From Bacillota bacterium (lineage in GTDB: Bacteria > Bacillota > Clostridia > Acetivibrionales > DSM-2933): a stretch of DNA of 7,846 nt. The stretch spans positions 1 to 7,846 of the forward strand of contig JAEZNF010000231.1 in assembly GCA_023441845.1 (NCBI GenBank), read 5' to 3'. This document shows positions 1-6,900 of the stretch, one piece after another (positions within the stretch are counted from its first letter, which is position 1; the number at the start of each line of letters is the position of its first letter). The notes below the pieces were generated by a model that was not told the origin of the DNA, did not search any database, and saw nothing but the letters and a program-made list of their open reading frames with translations. The position numbers were made by a program, and so were the translations under genes.

Positions 1-869
1 ATACAAACCATACAGGAATTTATGCTGCTAAAGTAAAAGGCTTTTTTGCAGAAGAAGGTTTGGATGTCTCTATAATTCAGCCGGGAGAATCTTCTGCCGA
101 TCAGCTTGTAGCTGCCAACACCGCACAGTTTGGAATAAGCTACCAGGAAGGTGTCACATTTGCCCGTGCTTCAGGTATACCGATAGTATCACTTGCTGCT
201 GTAATACAGCATAACACATCAGGATTTGGTTCCTTAAAAAGTAAAGGAATAGTATCGCCAAAGGATTTTGAAGGTAAAAAATATGGTGGCTGGGGTTCTG
301 AAGTTGAAGCTGAAATGGTAAAACAAGCTGTCAAAGCCGTAGGAGGAAACCCCGATAAGGTTAAAATCCTTACAACAGGAACAACAGATTTCCTTCAGTC
401 AAGTGAATCAGGACAAATTGATTTTGCATGGATATTTGAGGGATGGGACTATACCAATGCCTTAAATAAGGGAACTGAGATTAACTATATTCCCCTTAGG
501 GAACTTTCCGACGTTTTTGACTACTATACTCCTGTAATAGTAACAAATGAAAACAACATCAAAAACAATCGTGCTCTTGTTGAAAAATTCATGAGAGCGG
601 CTCAAAAAGGCTATCAATTTGCTATTTCAAATCCTGATGCAGCAGCAGAATGCTTGCTTCAATTAGCACCTGAGCTAAATAAAGAGCTTGTAATGAAAAG
701 CCAGAAATATCTTGCTTCAAAATATAAGGATGATGCACCTTATTGGGGCATGCAAAAGAAAGAAGTTTGGGAAAAATATATGAAGTGGCTTTATGAAAAC
801 AAATTTATCGATTCTGAAATTGATGTTGAAAAAGCATTTACAAATGACTTTTTGAGGACAGGAAAATAA
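1..869 (+). CDS. thiY: ThiY-like ABC transporter substrate-binding protein (5' partial)
   Basis: Extracytoplasmic solute-binding protein of the NMT1/THI5-like family, which captures pyrimidine precursors of thiamine (HMP or its formylaminopyrimidine form) for an ABC importer. The reading frame is open from the left edge (first full codon at 3), giving 288 visible residues. The visible start TNHTGIYAAKVKGFF (residues 1-15) is the typical near-N-terminal ligand-site block of this family. GGWGSE (95-100), DFAWIFEGWDY (140-150) and DYYTPVI (173-179) are further family blocks. About 40 residues, including the expected signal peptide and lipobox, lie outside the window. The TTG at 60 is not a start, because conserved sequence continues upstream of it. 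The ATPase gene follows 42 bp downstream on the same strand. The exact ligand is inferred: related NMT1-like proteins bind other small molecules such as riboflavin. No THI-box riboswitch is visible, because the operon start is missing. Confidence 0.8.
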   Translation, partial: TNHTGIYAAKVKGFFAEEGLDVSIIQPGESSADQLVAANTAQFGISYQEGVTFARASGIPIVSLAAVIQHNTSGFGSLKSKGIVSPKDFEGKKYGGWGSEVEAEMVKQAVKAVGGNPDKVKILTTGTTDFLQSSESGQIDFAWIFEGWDYTNALNKGTEINYIPLRELSDVFDYYTPVIVTNENNIKNNRALVEKFMRAAQKGYQFAISNPDAAAECLLQLAPELNKELVMKSQKYLASKYKDDAPYWGMQKKEVWEKYMKWLYENKFIDSEIDVEKAFTNDFLRTGK

Positions 870-911
870 GGCATGTTGAAAATATAAATTACCGTTTGCA
901 GTGGGTGAAAA

Positions 912-1664
912 ATGAACACTAAAATTGAAATTAAAAACTTAAAAAAAACATTTATACGAAATAAAGAAATACTTGAGGTCTTAAAGGATATAAACCTGGT
1001 TCTATGCGAAAATCAGTTTGTATCCCTGATAGGCCCAAGCGGCTGTGGTAAAAGTACTATACTTAGAATCTTGGCAGGTTTGGAAGATGATTTTTCCGGA
1101 GAGATACTTTTAAATGGCAAAAACACAAGTATTTCTTCCAGCCAATTTTGCTATATGCCTCAAAAGGATCTTCTTATGCCATGGCGAACAGTATACAAAA
1201 ACATTATCCTACCCCTCGAAATAAATGGTAAACTTGATAGTGCTGAAAGCCTTGGAGTTAGAAACCTGATTAAGGAATTCGGTCTTGAAGGTTTTGAAAA
1301 CTTTTATCCTTCGGAAATATCTGGCGGAATGAGGCAGCGAGCCGGTTTGCTTCGGACTTTTTTGATGAAAAATGATATAATGCTTCTTGATGAGCCCTTT
1401 GGAGCCCTGGATGAAATTACTCGTATGAACATGCAGGAATGGCTTCTAAAGGTCTTAAGCGAGTATAAAAAAAGTGTGCTCTTTATAACACACGACATTG
1501 AAGAGGCAATTTTTCTGTCAGATAGAGTTTATGTTCTTTCTGATAGACCTGCCTCTACTATAAAAACTGTAGATATAGAATTTTCAAGACCAAGAACAAG
1601 AGAAATGCTTTTATCTAATGAATTTCTCAAATACAAGGACATCATATTGAAATCACTATTTTAG
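912..1664 (+). CDS. thiZ: ThiZ-like ABC transporter ATP-binding protein
   Basis: Cytoplasmic ATPase that should power import of the ligand held by the upstream binding protein. It has 250 residues, a normal full length for a single nucleotide-binding domain of the nitrate/sulfonate/taurine/thiamine-precursor group. Visible motifs in order: Walker A GPSGCGKST (41-49), Q-loop Gln84 in MPQKDLLMPW, ABC signature SGGMRQR (137-143), Walker B IMLLDE (156-161), D-loop GALDE (164-168) and switch His194 in ITHD. The signature continues as AGLLRTF rather than the more common VAIARAL, a variant I associate with ThiZ-like proteins. The ATG at 912 has only a weak ribosome binding site (GTGGGTG just upstream), so translation may depend on the preceding gene. 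A strong terminator 72 bp after the stop shows this is the last gene of the operon. The permease partner is not in the window. Function as an ABC ATPase is certain; substrate assignment rests on the neighbour. Confidence 0.85.
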   Translation: MNTKIEIKNLKKTFIRNKEILEVLKDINLVLCENQFVSLIGPSGCGKSTILRILAGLEDDFSGEILLNGKNTSISSSQFCYMPQKDLLMPWRTVYKNIILPLEINGKLDSAESLGVRNLIKEFGLEGFENFYPSEISGGMRQRAGLLRTFLMKNDIMLLDEPFGALDEITRMNMQEWLLKVLSEYKKSVLFITHDIEEAIFLSDRVYVLSDRPASTIKTVDIEFSRPRTREMLLSNEFLKYKDIILKSLF

Positions 1665-1736
1665 ATAATGTAATAACAGAACTTAGCCTGAAAACACCTT
1701 CATAATGAATTACTCATACTGCAATTTATAGAAATG

Positions 1737-1768
1737 AAAAAACTACTTTCGATAGAAGGTAGTTTTTT
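1737..1768 (+). terminator. Rho-independent terminator of the thiYZ operon
   Basis: A 14-bp stem (1737-1750 pairing with 1755-1768) closes on a GATA tetraloop at 1751-1754. The only imperfection is one G-T wobble (1747/1758). The 3' arm ends in six T residues. The 5' arm starts with six A residues, so the structure could also stop transcription coming from the right. It lies 72 bp after the ATPase stop codon. Confidence 0.9.
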
Positions 1769-1934
1769 AAAGTGGAAATTAATATCCTATTTTTCAGAGC
1801 TCTATCAAGCGCCTAAAAGTAGTCTGGAGGATCGAACAATAAGAAATAAGACTACCCTACCCGTATTATTGCAAAACTTCGTGCTCATAAATTATAGGAC
1901 AATGAAGTATAAAATCCATAAATGCAGATGACTA
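1769..1934. other. Intergenic stretch without a recognisable gene
   Basis: Together with its flanks this is the gene-free interval 1665-2028. I see no credible coding region. The one reading frame across it begins inside the terminator hairpin at 1734, has no ribosome binding site and resembles no family I know. The only structure is a 7-bp inverted repeat, GTAGTCT (1819-1825) with AGACTAC (1849-1855), separated by 23 nt. That is too weak to call an RNA element. Confidence 0.5.
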
Positions 1935-1971
1935 TGAACTAATTCAAAAAAATATTTTGAACAAATTCAAA
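1935..1971. repeat. Direct repeat of a TGAA-N4-TTCA element upstream of the sigma factor gene
   Basis: TGAACTAATTCAAA (1935-1948) recurs as TGAACAAATTCAAA (1958-1971) with a single mismatch. The copies are 23 bp apart start to start, close to two helical turns. Each copy contains a short inverted repeat, TGAA-N4-TTCA. The second copy overlaps the candidate -35 box. The arrangement suits tandem regulator sites in front of the sigma operon, but A/T richness makes chance similarity possible. Confidence 0.4.
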
Positions 1972-1984
1972 TATGCCGTACACT
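1957..1984 (+). promoter_or_regulatory. Candidate promoter of the sigma/anti-sigma operon
   Basis: TTGAAC (1957-1962) and TACACT (1979-1984) are 16 bp apart and fit a housekeeping -35/-10 pair imperfectly. Transcription would begin near 1991, just before the palindrome and the Shine-Dalgarno. A self-recognised ECF promoter was considered because TGAAC (1958-1962) and CGTA (1977-1980) occur here. Their 14-bp gap is shorter than the roughly 16-17 bp usual for ECF promoters, so autoregulation cannot be claimed from sequence. Confidence 0.3.
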
Positions 1985-1994
1985 TATATATATG

Positions 1995-2008
1995 AAAGGT
2001 GCACCTTT
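1995..2008. promoter_or_regulatory. Perfect palindrome in the leader of the sigma factor gene
   Basis: AAAGGTGCACCTTT is a perfect 14-bp palindrome. It ends 2 bp before the Shine-Dalgarno of the sigma factor gene and would lie early in the transcript of the candidate promoter. With no spacer between its halves it cannot form a good RNA hairpin, so a DNA site for a dimeric regulator is the more natural reading. No regulator is identified. Confidence 0.35.
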
Positions 2009-2010
2009 TA

Positions 2011-2020
2011 AAGGAGGGAG
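2011..2020 (+). promoter_or_regulatory. Strong ribosome binding site that fixes the sigma factor start
   Basis: AAGGAGGGAG matches the 16S rRNA tail well and ends 8 nt before the ATG at 2029. It shows that translation begins at that ATG rather than at the in-frame GTG at 1999, which lies upstream of this site and inside the palindrome. Confidence 0.85.
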
Positions 2021-2028
2021 ACAAAGGA

Positions 2029-2634
2029 ATGATTGACCCGGAAATTATAAAACGCTGCCAGCAGGATGACCAGGCTGCTTACGACGAATTGTACCAGGTT
2101 GCCGGTAAAAAGGCTTTATGGACAGTTTATCTGCTGGCGGGAAAAATGAATATAGCAGAAGATATTGTTCAGGAAGCTTTCTTCCAATGTTTCCGTAGTA
2201 TAAAAAAATTGCAGAAGCCGGAACTGTTCCCGGTGTGGTTTAACAGTATACTTTTGAGGACTTGCTGGTATATGGTGTCAAAGGAAAGGAAAAGACCGGC
2301 GGTAAGCTTTGAAGCAGAAAACCTGTCTGATTTGAAGAGCGATGAGAATGTCCTTGAAAAGGTTGAATCGGATCATATAAGCAGTGTTATACGGGAAGCT
2401 GTCAACCGTCTCAAGCCTTCAATGCGTTCAACCGTTGTATTGTACTATTACAATGATTTGACTATCAGGGAGATTGCTCAGGTTATGGGCTGCTTCCAGG
2501 GCACGGTGAAATCCAGGCTGCATTATGCAAAAAAGGTACTTGAAAAAGAACTGAAAAAGGAATTTTCTGATGAACATATCCGTATGTCCGGTTATACCGG
2601 CTGCACCGGAAAGGAGTGTACAGCTAATGAATAA
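2029..2634 (+). CDS. ECF-type RNA polymerase sigma factor (sigma-70 family)
   Basis: A 201-residue alternative sigma factor that should redirect RNA polymerase to a small regulon, probably in response to an envelope signal. Region sigma-2 spans roughly residues 10-80, including EDIVQEAFFQCF (44-55), the core-binding and -10 recognition part. A charged linker follows. Region sigma-4 spans roughly 126-176, with a helix-turn-helix in DLTIREIAQVMGCFQGTVKSR (143-163, split here as DLTIREIAQVM / GCFQGTVKSR) for -35 recognition. Regions 1 and 3 are absent, as expected for the ECF group. The length is near the top of the usual range because of a roughly 25-residue tail after sigma-4. The start is ATG 2029, set by the strong ribosome binding site. 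Its last 8 bp overlap the start of the next gene, so the two are translationally coupled, the classic layout for a sigma factor and its anti-sigma factor. I cannot assign it to a numbered ECF group or name its targets. Confidence 0.9.
   Translation: MIDPEIIKRCQQDDQAAYDELYQVAGKKALWTVYLLAGKMNIAEDIVQEAFFQCFRSIKKLQKPELFPVWFNSILLRTCWYMVSKERKRPAVSFEAENLSDLKSDENVLEKVESDHISSVIREAVNRLKPSMRSTVVLYYYNDLTIREIAQVMGCFQGTVKSRLHYAKKVLEKELKKEFSDEHIRMSGYTGCTGKECTANE
2610..2616 (+). promoter_or_regulatory. Ribosome binding site of the anti-sigma gene, inside the sigma gene
   Basis: AAAGGAG lies within the last codons of the sigma factor gene and ends 10 nt before the ATG at 2627. It supports that ATG over the in-frame ATG at 2570, which would overlap the sigma gene by 65 bp and has no comparable site. 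Confidence 0.75.
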
Positions 2635-3544
2635 CGGCAAAGAGTTTGATTATTTGATTAAAAAAGCTCTATCGGAAGGTGAAAACATGATCGAATTAGA
2701 TCCGTGTCTGGCATCTGAGGTGAAGAGAAGACTGATTTCACAGAAAGGAAGGAATAAAATAGATATGAACAGAATAAAAAACATTCCCGGAACACGCTTT
2801 GGGAAAGCTGCGGCGGTATGCTGCTCTATGGTTCTTGTACTGGCGCTTTCGTTTACATTTATTCAGCCTGTAAGAGCTATTGGCGAAAAAGGTGTAGGAA
2901 AAATAAGTGTTATGGTCTATGATTTCATGAAAGGTAAGGATGGAAAGAGCATAATAATTAAGGTTCCTTACGAGGAGACCAAAAAGAAAGGCAATAACAC
3001 ATATAATGGAATCGAAAAAGCTATAGGAAAGGATCTTTTGTCAAAGATACCGAAAAATCTGGCTGGAGATTATATGTTCGATCATCAGGCACTTGGATGC
3101 TATGATAACAAATCTGACTCAATGATAGCCGTATCTGCTAAAGATGGTATGCCGAAAGAATTAAAGGATAAGTTCAATGAGACAGTGACTACGTTTTATA
3201 GCAAGGAGAAATCACAGATTGTTCTTGATTTATCCTATGCGGACTATCCTTTTTGTTTGAACTCCAGACATGAAGTTATTGAAGGAGATAATGTAAAGAG
3301 TCTTTCCATCGGGGATATAGCAGCAACATATGCAGAATACCCTGGAGTAAGATATCCCATAAAGGAGGTTGGCGGTCCGGGCGGCGGATATGAAGACAGG
3401 ACACAAAAACCTGCCATCACTGTTCTGCATACAATAAAGTGGAAACAGAACGGGGCATATTATACAGTGTATGATTTCAACGGAGATCTGTCGCAGGAAG
3501 AACTAAAGGCTGCCGCGGCAACAGTAATTGAGAAGATGAAGTAG
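2627..3544 (+). CDS. Probable membrane-bound anti-sigma factor with extracellular DUF4367-like end
   Basis: Single-pass membrane protein of 305 residues. Residues 1-58 are charged and should be cytoplasmic, where an anti-sigma factor holds its sigma partner. A hydrophobic segment at about 60-80 (GKAAAVCCSMVLVLALSFTF) is the one transmembrane helix. Residues 82-305 should face outside. The C-terminal part, with an aromatic strand (IKWKQNGAYYTVYDF, 270-284) followed by GDLSQEELKAAA (286-297), resembles the DUF4367 end of clostridial anti-sigma-like proteins; this is recognition by eye. There is no HxxxCxxC zinc motif, so it is not a ZAS-type anti-sigma factor. A glycine-rich turn (GGPGGGY) lies at 249-255. 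The 8-bp overlap with the sigma gene implies coupled, balanced synthesis. What signal the outer domain senses, and whether release needs proteolysis, cannot be read from the sequence. Alternative: a membrane protein merely co-expressed with the sigma factor. Confidence 0.75.
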   Translation: MNNGKEFDYLIKKALSEGENMIELDPCLASEVKRRLISQKGRNKIDMNRIKNIPGTRFGKAAAVCCSMVLVLALSFTFIQPVRAIGEKGVGKISVMVYDFMKGKDGKSIIIKVPYEETKKKGNNTYNGIEKAIGKDLLSKIPKNLAGDYMFDHQALGCYDNKSDSMIAVSAKDGMPKELKDKFNETVTTFYSKEKSQIVLDLSYADYPFCLNSRHEVIEGDNVKSLSIGDIAATYAEYPGVRYPIKEVGGPGGGYEDRTQKPAITVLHTIKWKQNGAYYTVYDFNGDLSQEELKAAAATVIEKMK

Positions 3545-3550
3545 CATATG

Positions 3551-3584
3551 AAACGGGTGTGAACTTGGTGTTTACACCCGTTTT
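3551..3584 (+). terminator. Rho-independent terminator of the sigma/anti-sigma operon
   Basis: AAACGGGTGT (3551-3560) pairs perfectly with ACACCCGTTT (3574-3583). Four further pairs (3561-3564 with 3570-3573, one a G-T wobble) close a 14-bp stem with a 5-nt loop. TTTTAAATTT follows. It begins 6 bp after the stop codon, so little other transcription from this operon should continue rightward. Confidence 0.85.
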
Positions 3585-3607
3585 AAATTTCATGAGATTG
3601 CATTTAA

Positions 3608-3736
3608 GTGGGTGTTCGTGAGCATGAAGACTATATGAATAATTACTTTATCAGCCATTACGGAGCAATTAAGGATATTGACTTCACACCAATCTTTGAG
3701 GAAATCCTTGTAAACGAAGGCTATTTGAGTATTTAA
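3608..3736 (+). pseudogene. Short orphan reading frame, possible gene remnant (42 codons)
   Basis: From GTG 3608 to TAA 3734-3736 the frame encodes 42 residues beginning VGVREHEDYMNNYF and ending FEEILVNEGYLSI. The composition is balanced and protein-like, unlike translated intergenic DNA. It follows directly on an in-frame TAA at 3605-3607 and has no ribosome binding site for the GTG. A second possible start, ATG 3635, also lacks one. The operon terminator lies just upstream. The best reading is the 3' end of a decayed gene whose beginning has been lost; an unrecognised small protein is possible. I do not recognise the family. It lies in the gene-free interval 3545-3926, which otherwise holds two terminators and no further signal I can support. 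Confidence 0.25.
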
Positions 3737-3796
3737 AATTTAAAATAATTAGTGTGGTATCAGTTGGTTTTGTTTTCTTCTGGTCGGCCTATGTAA

Positions 3797-3836
3797 GAAA
3801 AAGCTCAACACCTGCTGTATAGCAAAATGTTGAGCC
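3797..3836 (-). terminator. Two-tier hairpin terminator of the protease-kelch gene
   Basis: GCTCAACA (3803-3810) pairs with TGTTGAGC (3828-3835). Inside the loop, TGCT (3813-3816) pairs with AGCA (3821-3824). Read on the minus strand, the stem is followed by TTTTTCTT (plus-strand A-rich 3796-3802), a good terminator tail, about 90 nt after the stop codon at 3927-3929. On the plus strand the tail is CTTTTGG, weaker but possibly functional, so the element may also separate the convergent operons. Confidence 0.75.
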
Positions 3837-3926
3837 TTTTGGCTAATGTCTAAGACTTCCTAAATATACTAAGTAAGAAGCCGCTTTTGATTCTAATACA
3901 TACCTTACTAAAGAATCGACTTTTAT

Positions 3927-6900
3927 TTACGGTGTATATTCCTCAACCGTGCAGCATACTCCCGCGTCATTATTTCCGCCGATTGCATATATTTTATTAT
4001 TTACGGCAGCTGATGAAAGGTAGTTTCTTCCGGCTATCATAACGGCTTTTGAAGTCCATGTGTTAGTAGCCGGATTATATTCCTCGACTCTATCCGAGCA
4101 TGGTGTACTGTCGCCGGAGTTCCCGCCCATAACAAAGATTCTGCCGTTTACTACGGAGCAGGTCAGCCCGTATCTGGCTGTGGGAATATTGTCCTTTTGT
4201 GTCCATGTATTAGCTACAGGGTCGTAGGCCTCAACACTGTTAAGCCGGTTGTTATTTCCGTCCTTACCTCCTATGGCATATATAATACCATCTACTACCG
4301 CAGTGGTAAAGTCTGTTCTTGCAGTAGTCATAGCGGCTTTGGCAGTCCATGTGTTTGCAGCCGGGTCGTATTCCGCAACAGTACCGACAACTCCACCACC
4401 GGATACACCGCCTATTGCATATAGCTTTCCGTTTGCCGCTGCAAGACTCAAACCGTATCTTGTAGACGACATGCTGGCCTTCGTGGTCCATGTATCAGAT
4501 GATGGGTCATATTCTTCAAGAGAAGCCAGGTTGCCTCCATTAGCAACTCCGCCTGCTACATATATTTTATCGTTTAAGGCAGCAGCTCCCATGAGTCTTT
4601 TTGGATTTCCTCCTGTCTTTATGGCCCATGTATCCGTTGCCGGGGTGTATTCCTGTAAATTGTTTGTAGCAGTTCCGCCGCCGTTGTCCCCTTGCATAGT
4701 GTAAATCTTATTGTTGTATGTAACTGAAACGTTGCTTGATCTGGCATAAATGGCTCCGGTTTTAGATACCCAGCTTCCGGAGGTTATTTCAGGAGTAAAC
4801 TCTTCAACGGTATTTGAAACTATTTCGGTAGTTGATGAAGGATCTTCATAGCTTTGTCCTCCGATAACATAAATTCTATTATTTACTGCTGCCGATGAAG
4901 CGTTGGCTCTTCCGGTACGCATAGCAGCTTTAATTGTCCATTCTCCGGTAGCGGGATCAAACTCTTCAACACTATTTAAATACTGACCGCTATCGGCACG
5001 TCCACCCATAGCATAGATTTTCCCATTGATGGTGGAACATGTTAGGAAGGATCTCGCAGTCGGCATATCGGCTTTTACTGTCCATGTATTTGTGTCAGTG
5101 TCATATTCCATTACCGTATTTGAGGGTTGGTCAGAGCTGTCTATACCGCCAATAACATATATCTTGTTGTTTACAGCAGCAATTCCCATGCTGTATATTC
5201 CTTGAGGCATTGACGCTTTGGATACCCATGTATTGCTGACAGGATTATATTCCTCAACAGTAGACACGATAGTGCCGTAGCTGTTTCCGCCAATTGCATA
5301 CAGTTTTCCGTTAACGGCTACTACGCCTAAACCTAATTTTGGAGAAGCTATACTGGCTTTTTGAGTCCATGTATTGTTGTCAGGATCATATTCCTCCATA
5401 GTATTTTTTCCGTATCCGGCAACAGCATAAATTTTTCCATTAAGAGCAGCAGCTCCAAAGTATGTTCTGGAAGAATTCATACTGGCTTTTGAAACCCATG
5501 TGTTTGTTGAAGGATCGTATTCCTGAAGTGTGGATGTGCCATATTGATCGGTTCTTCCTACACCTCCGATTGCATAAATCTTGCCGTTGCTTTCTACTGA
5601 AGCAAGGCCCCTTCTTGCATATATGAGATCTGCCTTTGGTGCCCAACTGCCTGAATATGAACCGGGATTATACTCTTCGACAGTACTGCATATTTGAACG
5701 CCTGACTGAGGAGAACCGGCATTTCCGCCGATGGCATATATCTTGTTGTATGCTGCAGCCGATGAAAGATAGTTTCTTCCGGTTGGCATAGACTCTTTCA
5801 CGAACCAAGTGTCTGTGGAAGGATCATACTCCTCAACTTTTCCCGAGTATGTTACATTGTTTTCATTTCCGCCAATTGCATAAATTTTGCCGTTTACTAC
5901 AGAGCATGTTAATGCCCATCTTGCAGTCGGCATATTTGCTTTTGTTTTCCAGGTATCTGTTACGGGATCATACTCCTCAACTGTATTTAGCCTATTGTAT
6001 GAACTGTCCCTTCCGCCTATTACATAAATCTTATTATTAACAACTGCAGTGCCGAAACCTCTTCTTGCAGACGGCATATTGTTTTTCGCGGTCCATGTGT
6101 TTGTATCCGGATTATATTCTTCTACCGAACTAATAGCGTTTCCACTTGATTTACCGCCTATTGCATATATTTTCCCGTTTACAGCAGCAGCGCCAAATTC
6201 GGATCTTATTGTATTCATAGCAGCCCTTGAAGTCCACGAATTTGTAGCGGGATTGTATTCCTCCATACTTCTTAAATAAGACTCATCCAGACTATCCGGT
6301 AAAGAACCGTTAGCTCCACCCAAGGCGTATATCTTATCATTTAATACAACTGCAGCCAATCCTTCTCTACCCTGGGCCATATTGGCTTTTGCGGACCAAC
6401 TGTTGGTTGTGGGATCATACACTTGCAATGTATTGGAAAATTGTATAGAATTATAACCACCAATATTTACTGTACGTTTTCCTCCAACAGTATAAATTTT
6501 ATTGTTATAAGCTACTGAGGCATTATTTGATCCTATGTTTGCACCGGTTTTTTCCTGCCAGCTTCCCTGAATACAGTTTAAAGCCTTATAGACATTTAAC
6601 CTGCGGCCGTTATTGACCGTGTTCTTTAAACCCGGTATAATGTCTGCGCCACAGAGTATGGCATCCTTAAGCTGCATTGTGTTTAATGAACGGTTAGCTC
6701 CCAAAAGCAGGGCCGCTGTCCCGGATACATGCGGCGTAGCCATTGACGTTCCGCTTTTTTGAGAATAACTGTTTCCCGGGATACAGCTTAATATATTAAA
6801 ACCCGGTGCGGCAATGTCAACCGAATCCGTACCGTAATTGGAAAACGAACACAGTTCATCACTGCTGTTTGTTGCTGCAACTGATATTATGTTTTCGCAG

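Noticed and set aside
1819..1855. Inverted repeat GTAGTCT/AGACTAC as a structured RNA or mobile-element end
   Set aside because: Seven base pairs across a 23-nt loop with no supporting features is expected by chance in a region of this size.
1734..1931. 65-codon plus-strand reading frame after the ATPase gene
   Set aside because: It starts inside the terminator hairpin, has no ribosome binding site and shows no recognisable domain.
1958..1980. TGAAC...CGTA as an autoregulated ECF promoter
   Set aside because: The gap of 14 bp is shorter than usual for ECF promoters, so it is kept only as an alternative within the promoter entry.
2570..2629. ATG 2570 as the anti-sigma start
   Set aside because: The ATG at 2627 has a well-placed AAAGGAG and gives the normal short overlap; the extra 19 residues from 2570 merely translate the end of the sigma gene in another frame.
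3872..3917. Interleaved complementary pairs AGTAAG/CTTACT and GATTCT/AGAATC, pseudoknot-like
   Set aside because: Only 6 bp each and A/T-rich, in the untranslated tail of the protease gene; the downstream two-tier hairpin already explains termination.
4197..4704. Plus-strand reading frames opposite the kelch repeats
   Set aside because: They are antisense to a clearly coding repeat array; their periodic, proline- and serine-rich translations simply mirror the kelch periodicity. The same holds for those near 5849-6279 and 7164-7400.
3930..6563. Regularly spaced repeats as a possible CRISPR or satellite array
   Set aside because: The spacing of about 130-170 bp matches protein repeats in one long open frame; identity is at the amino-acid level with diverged nucleotides, and no short identical repeats with unique spacers are present.
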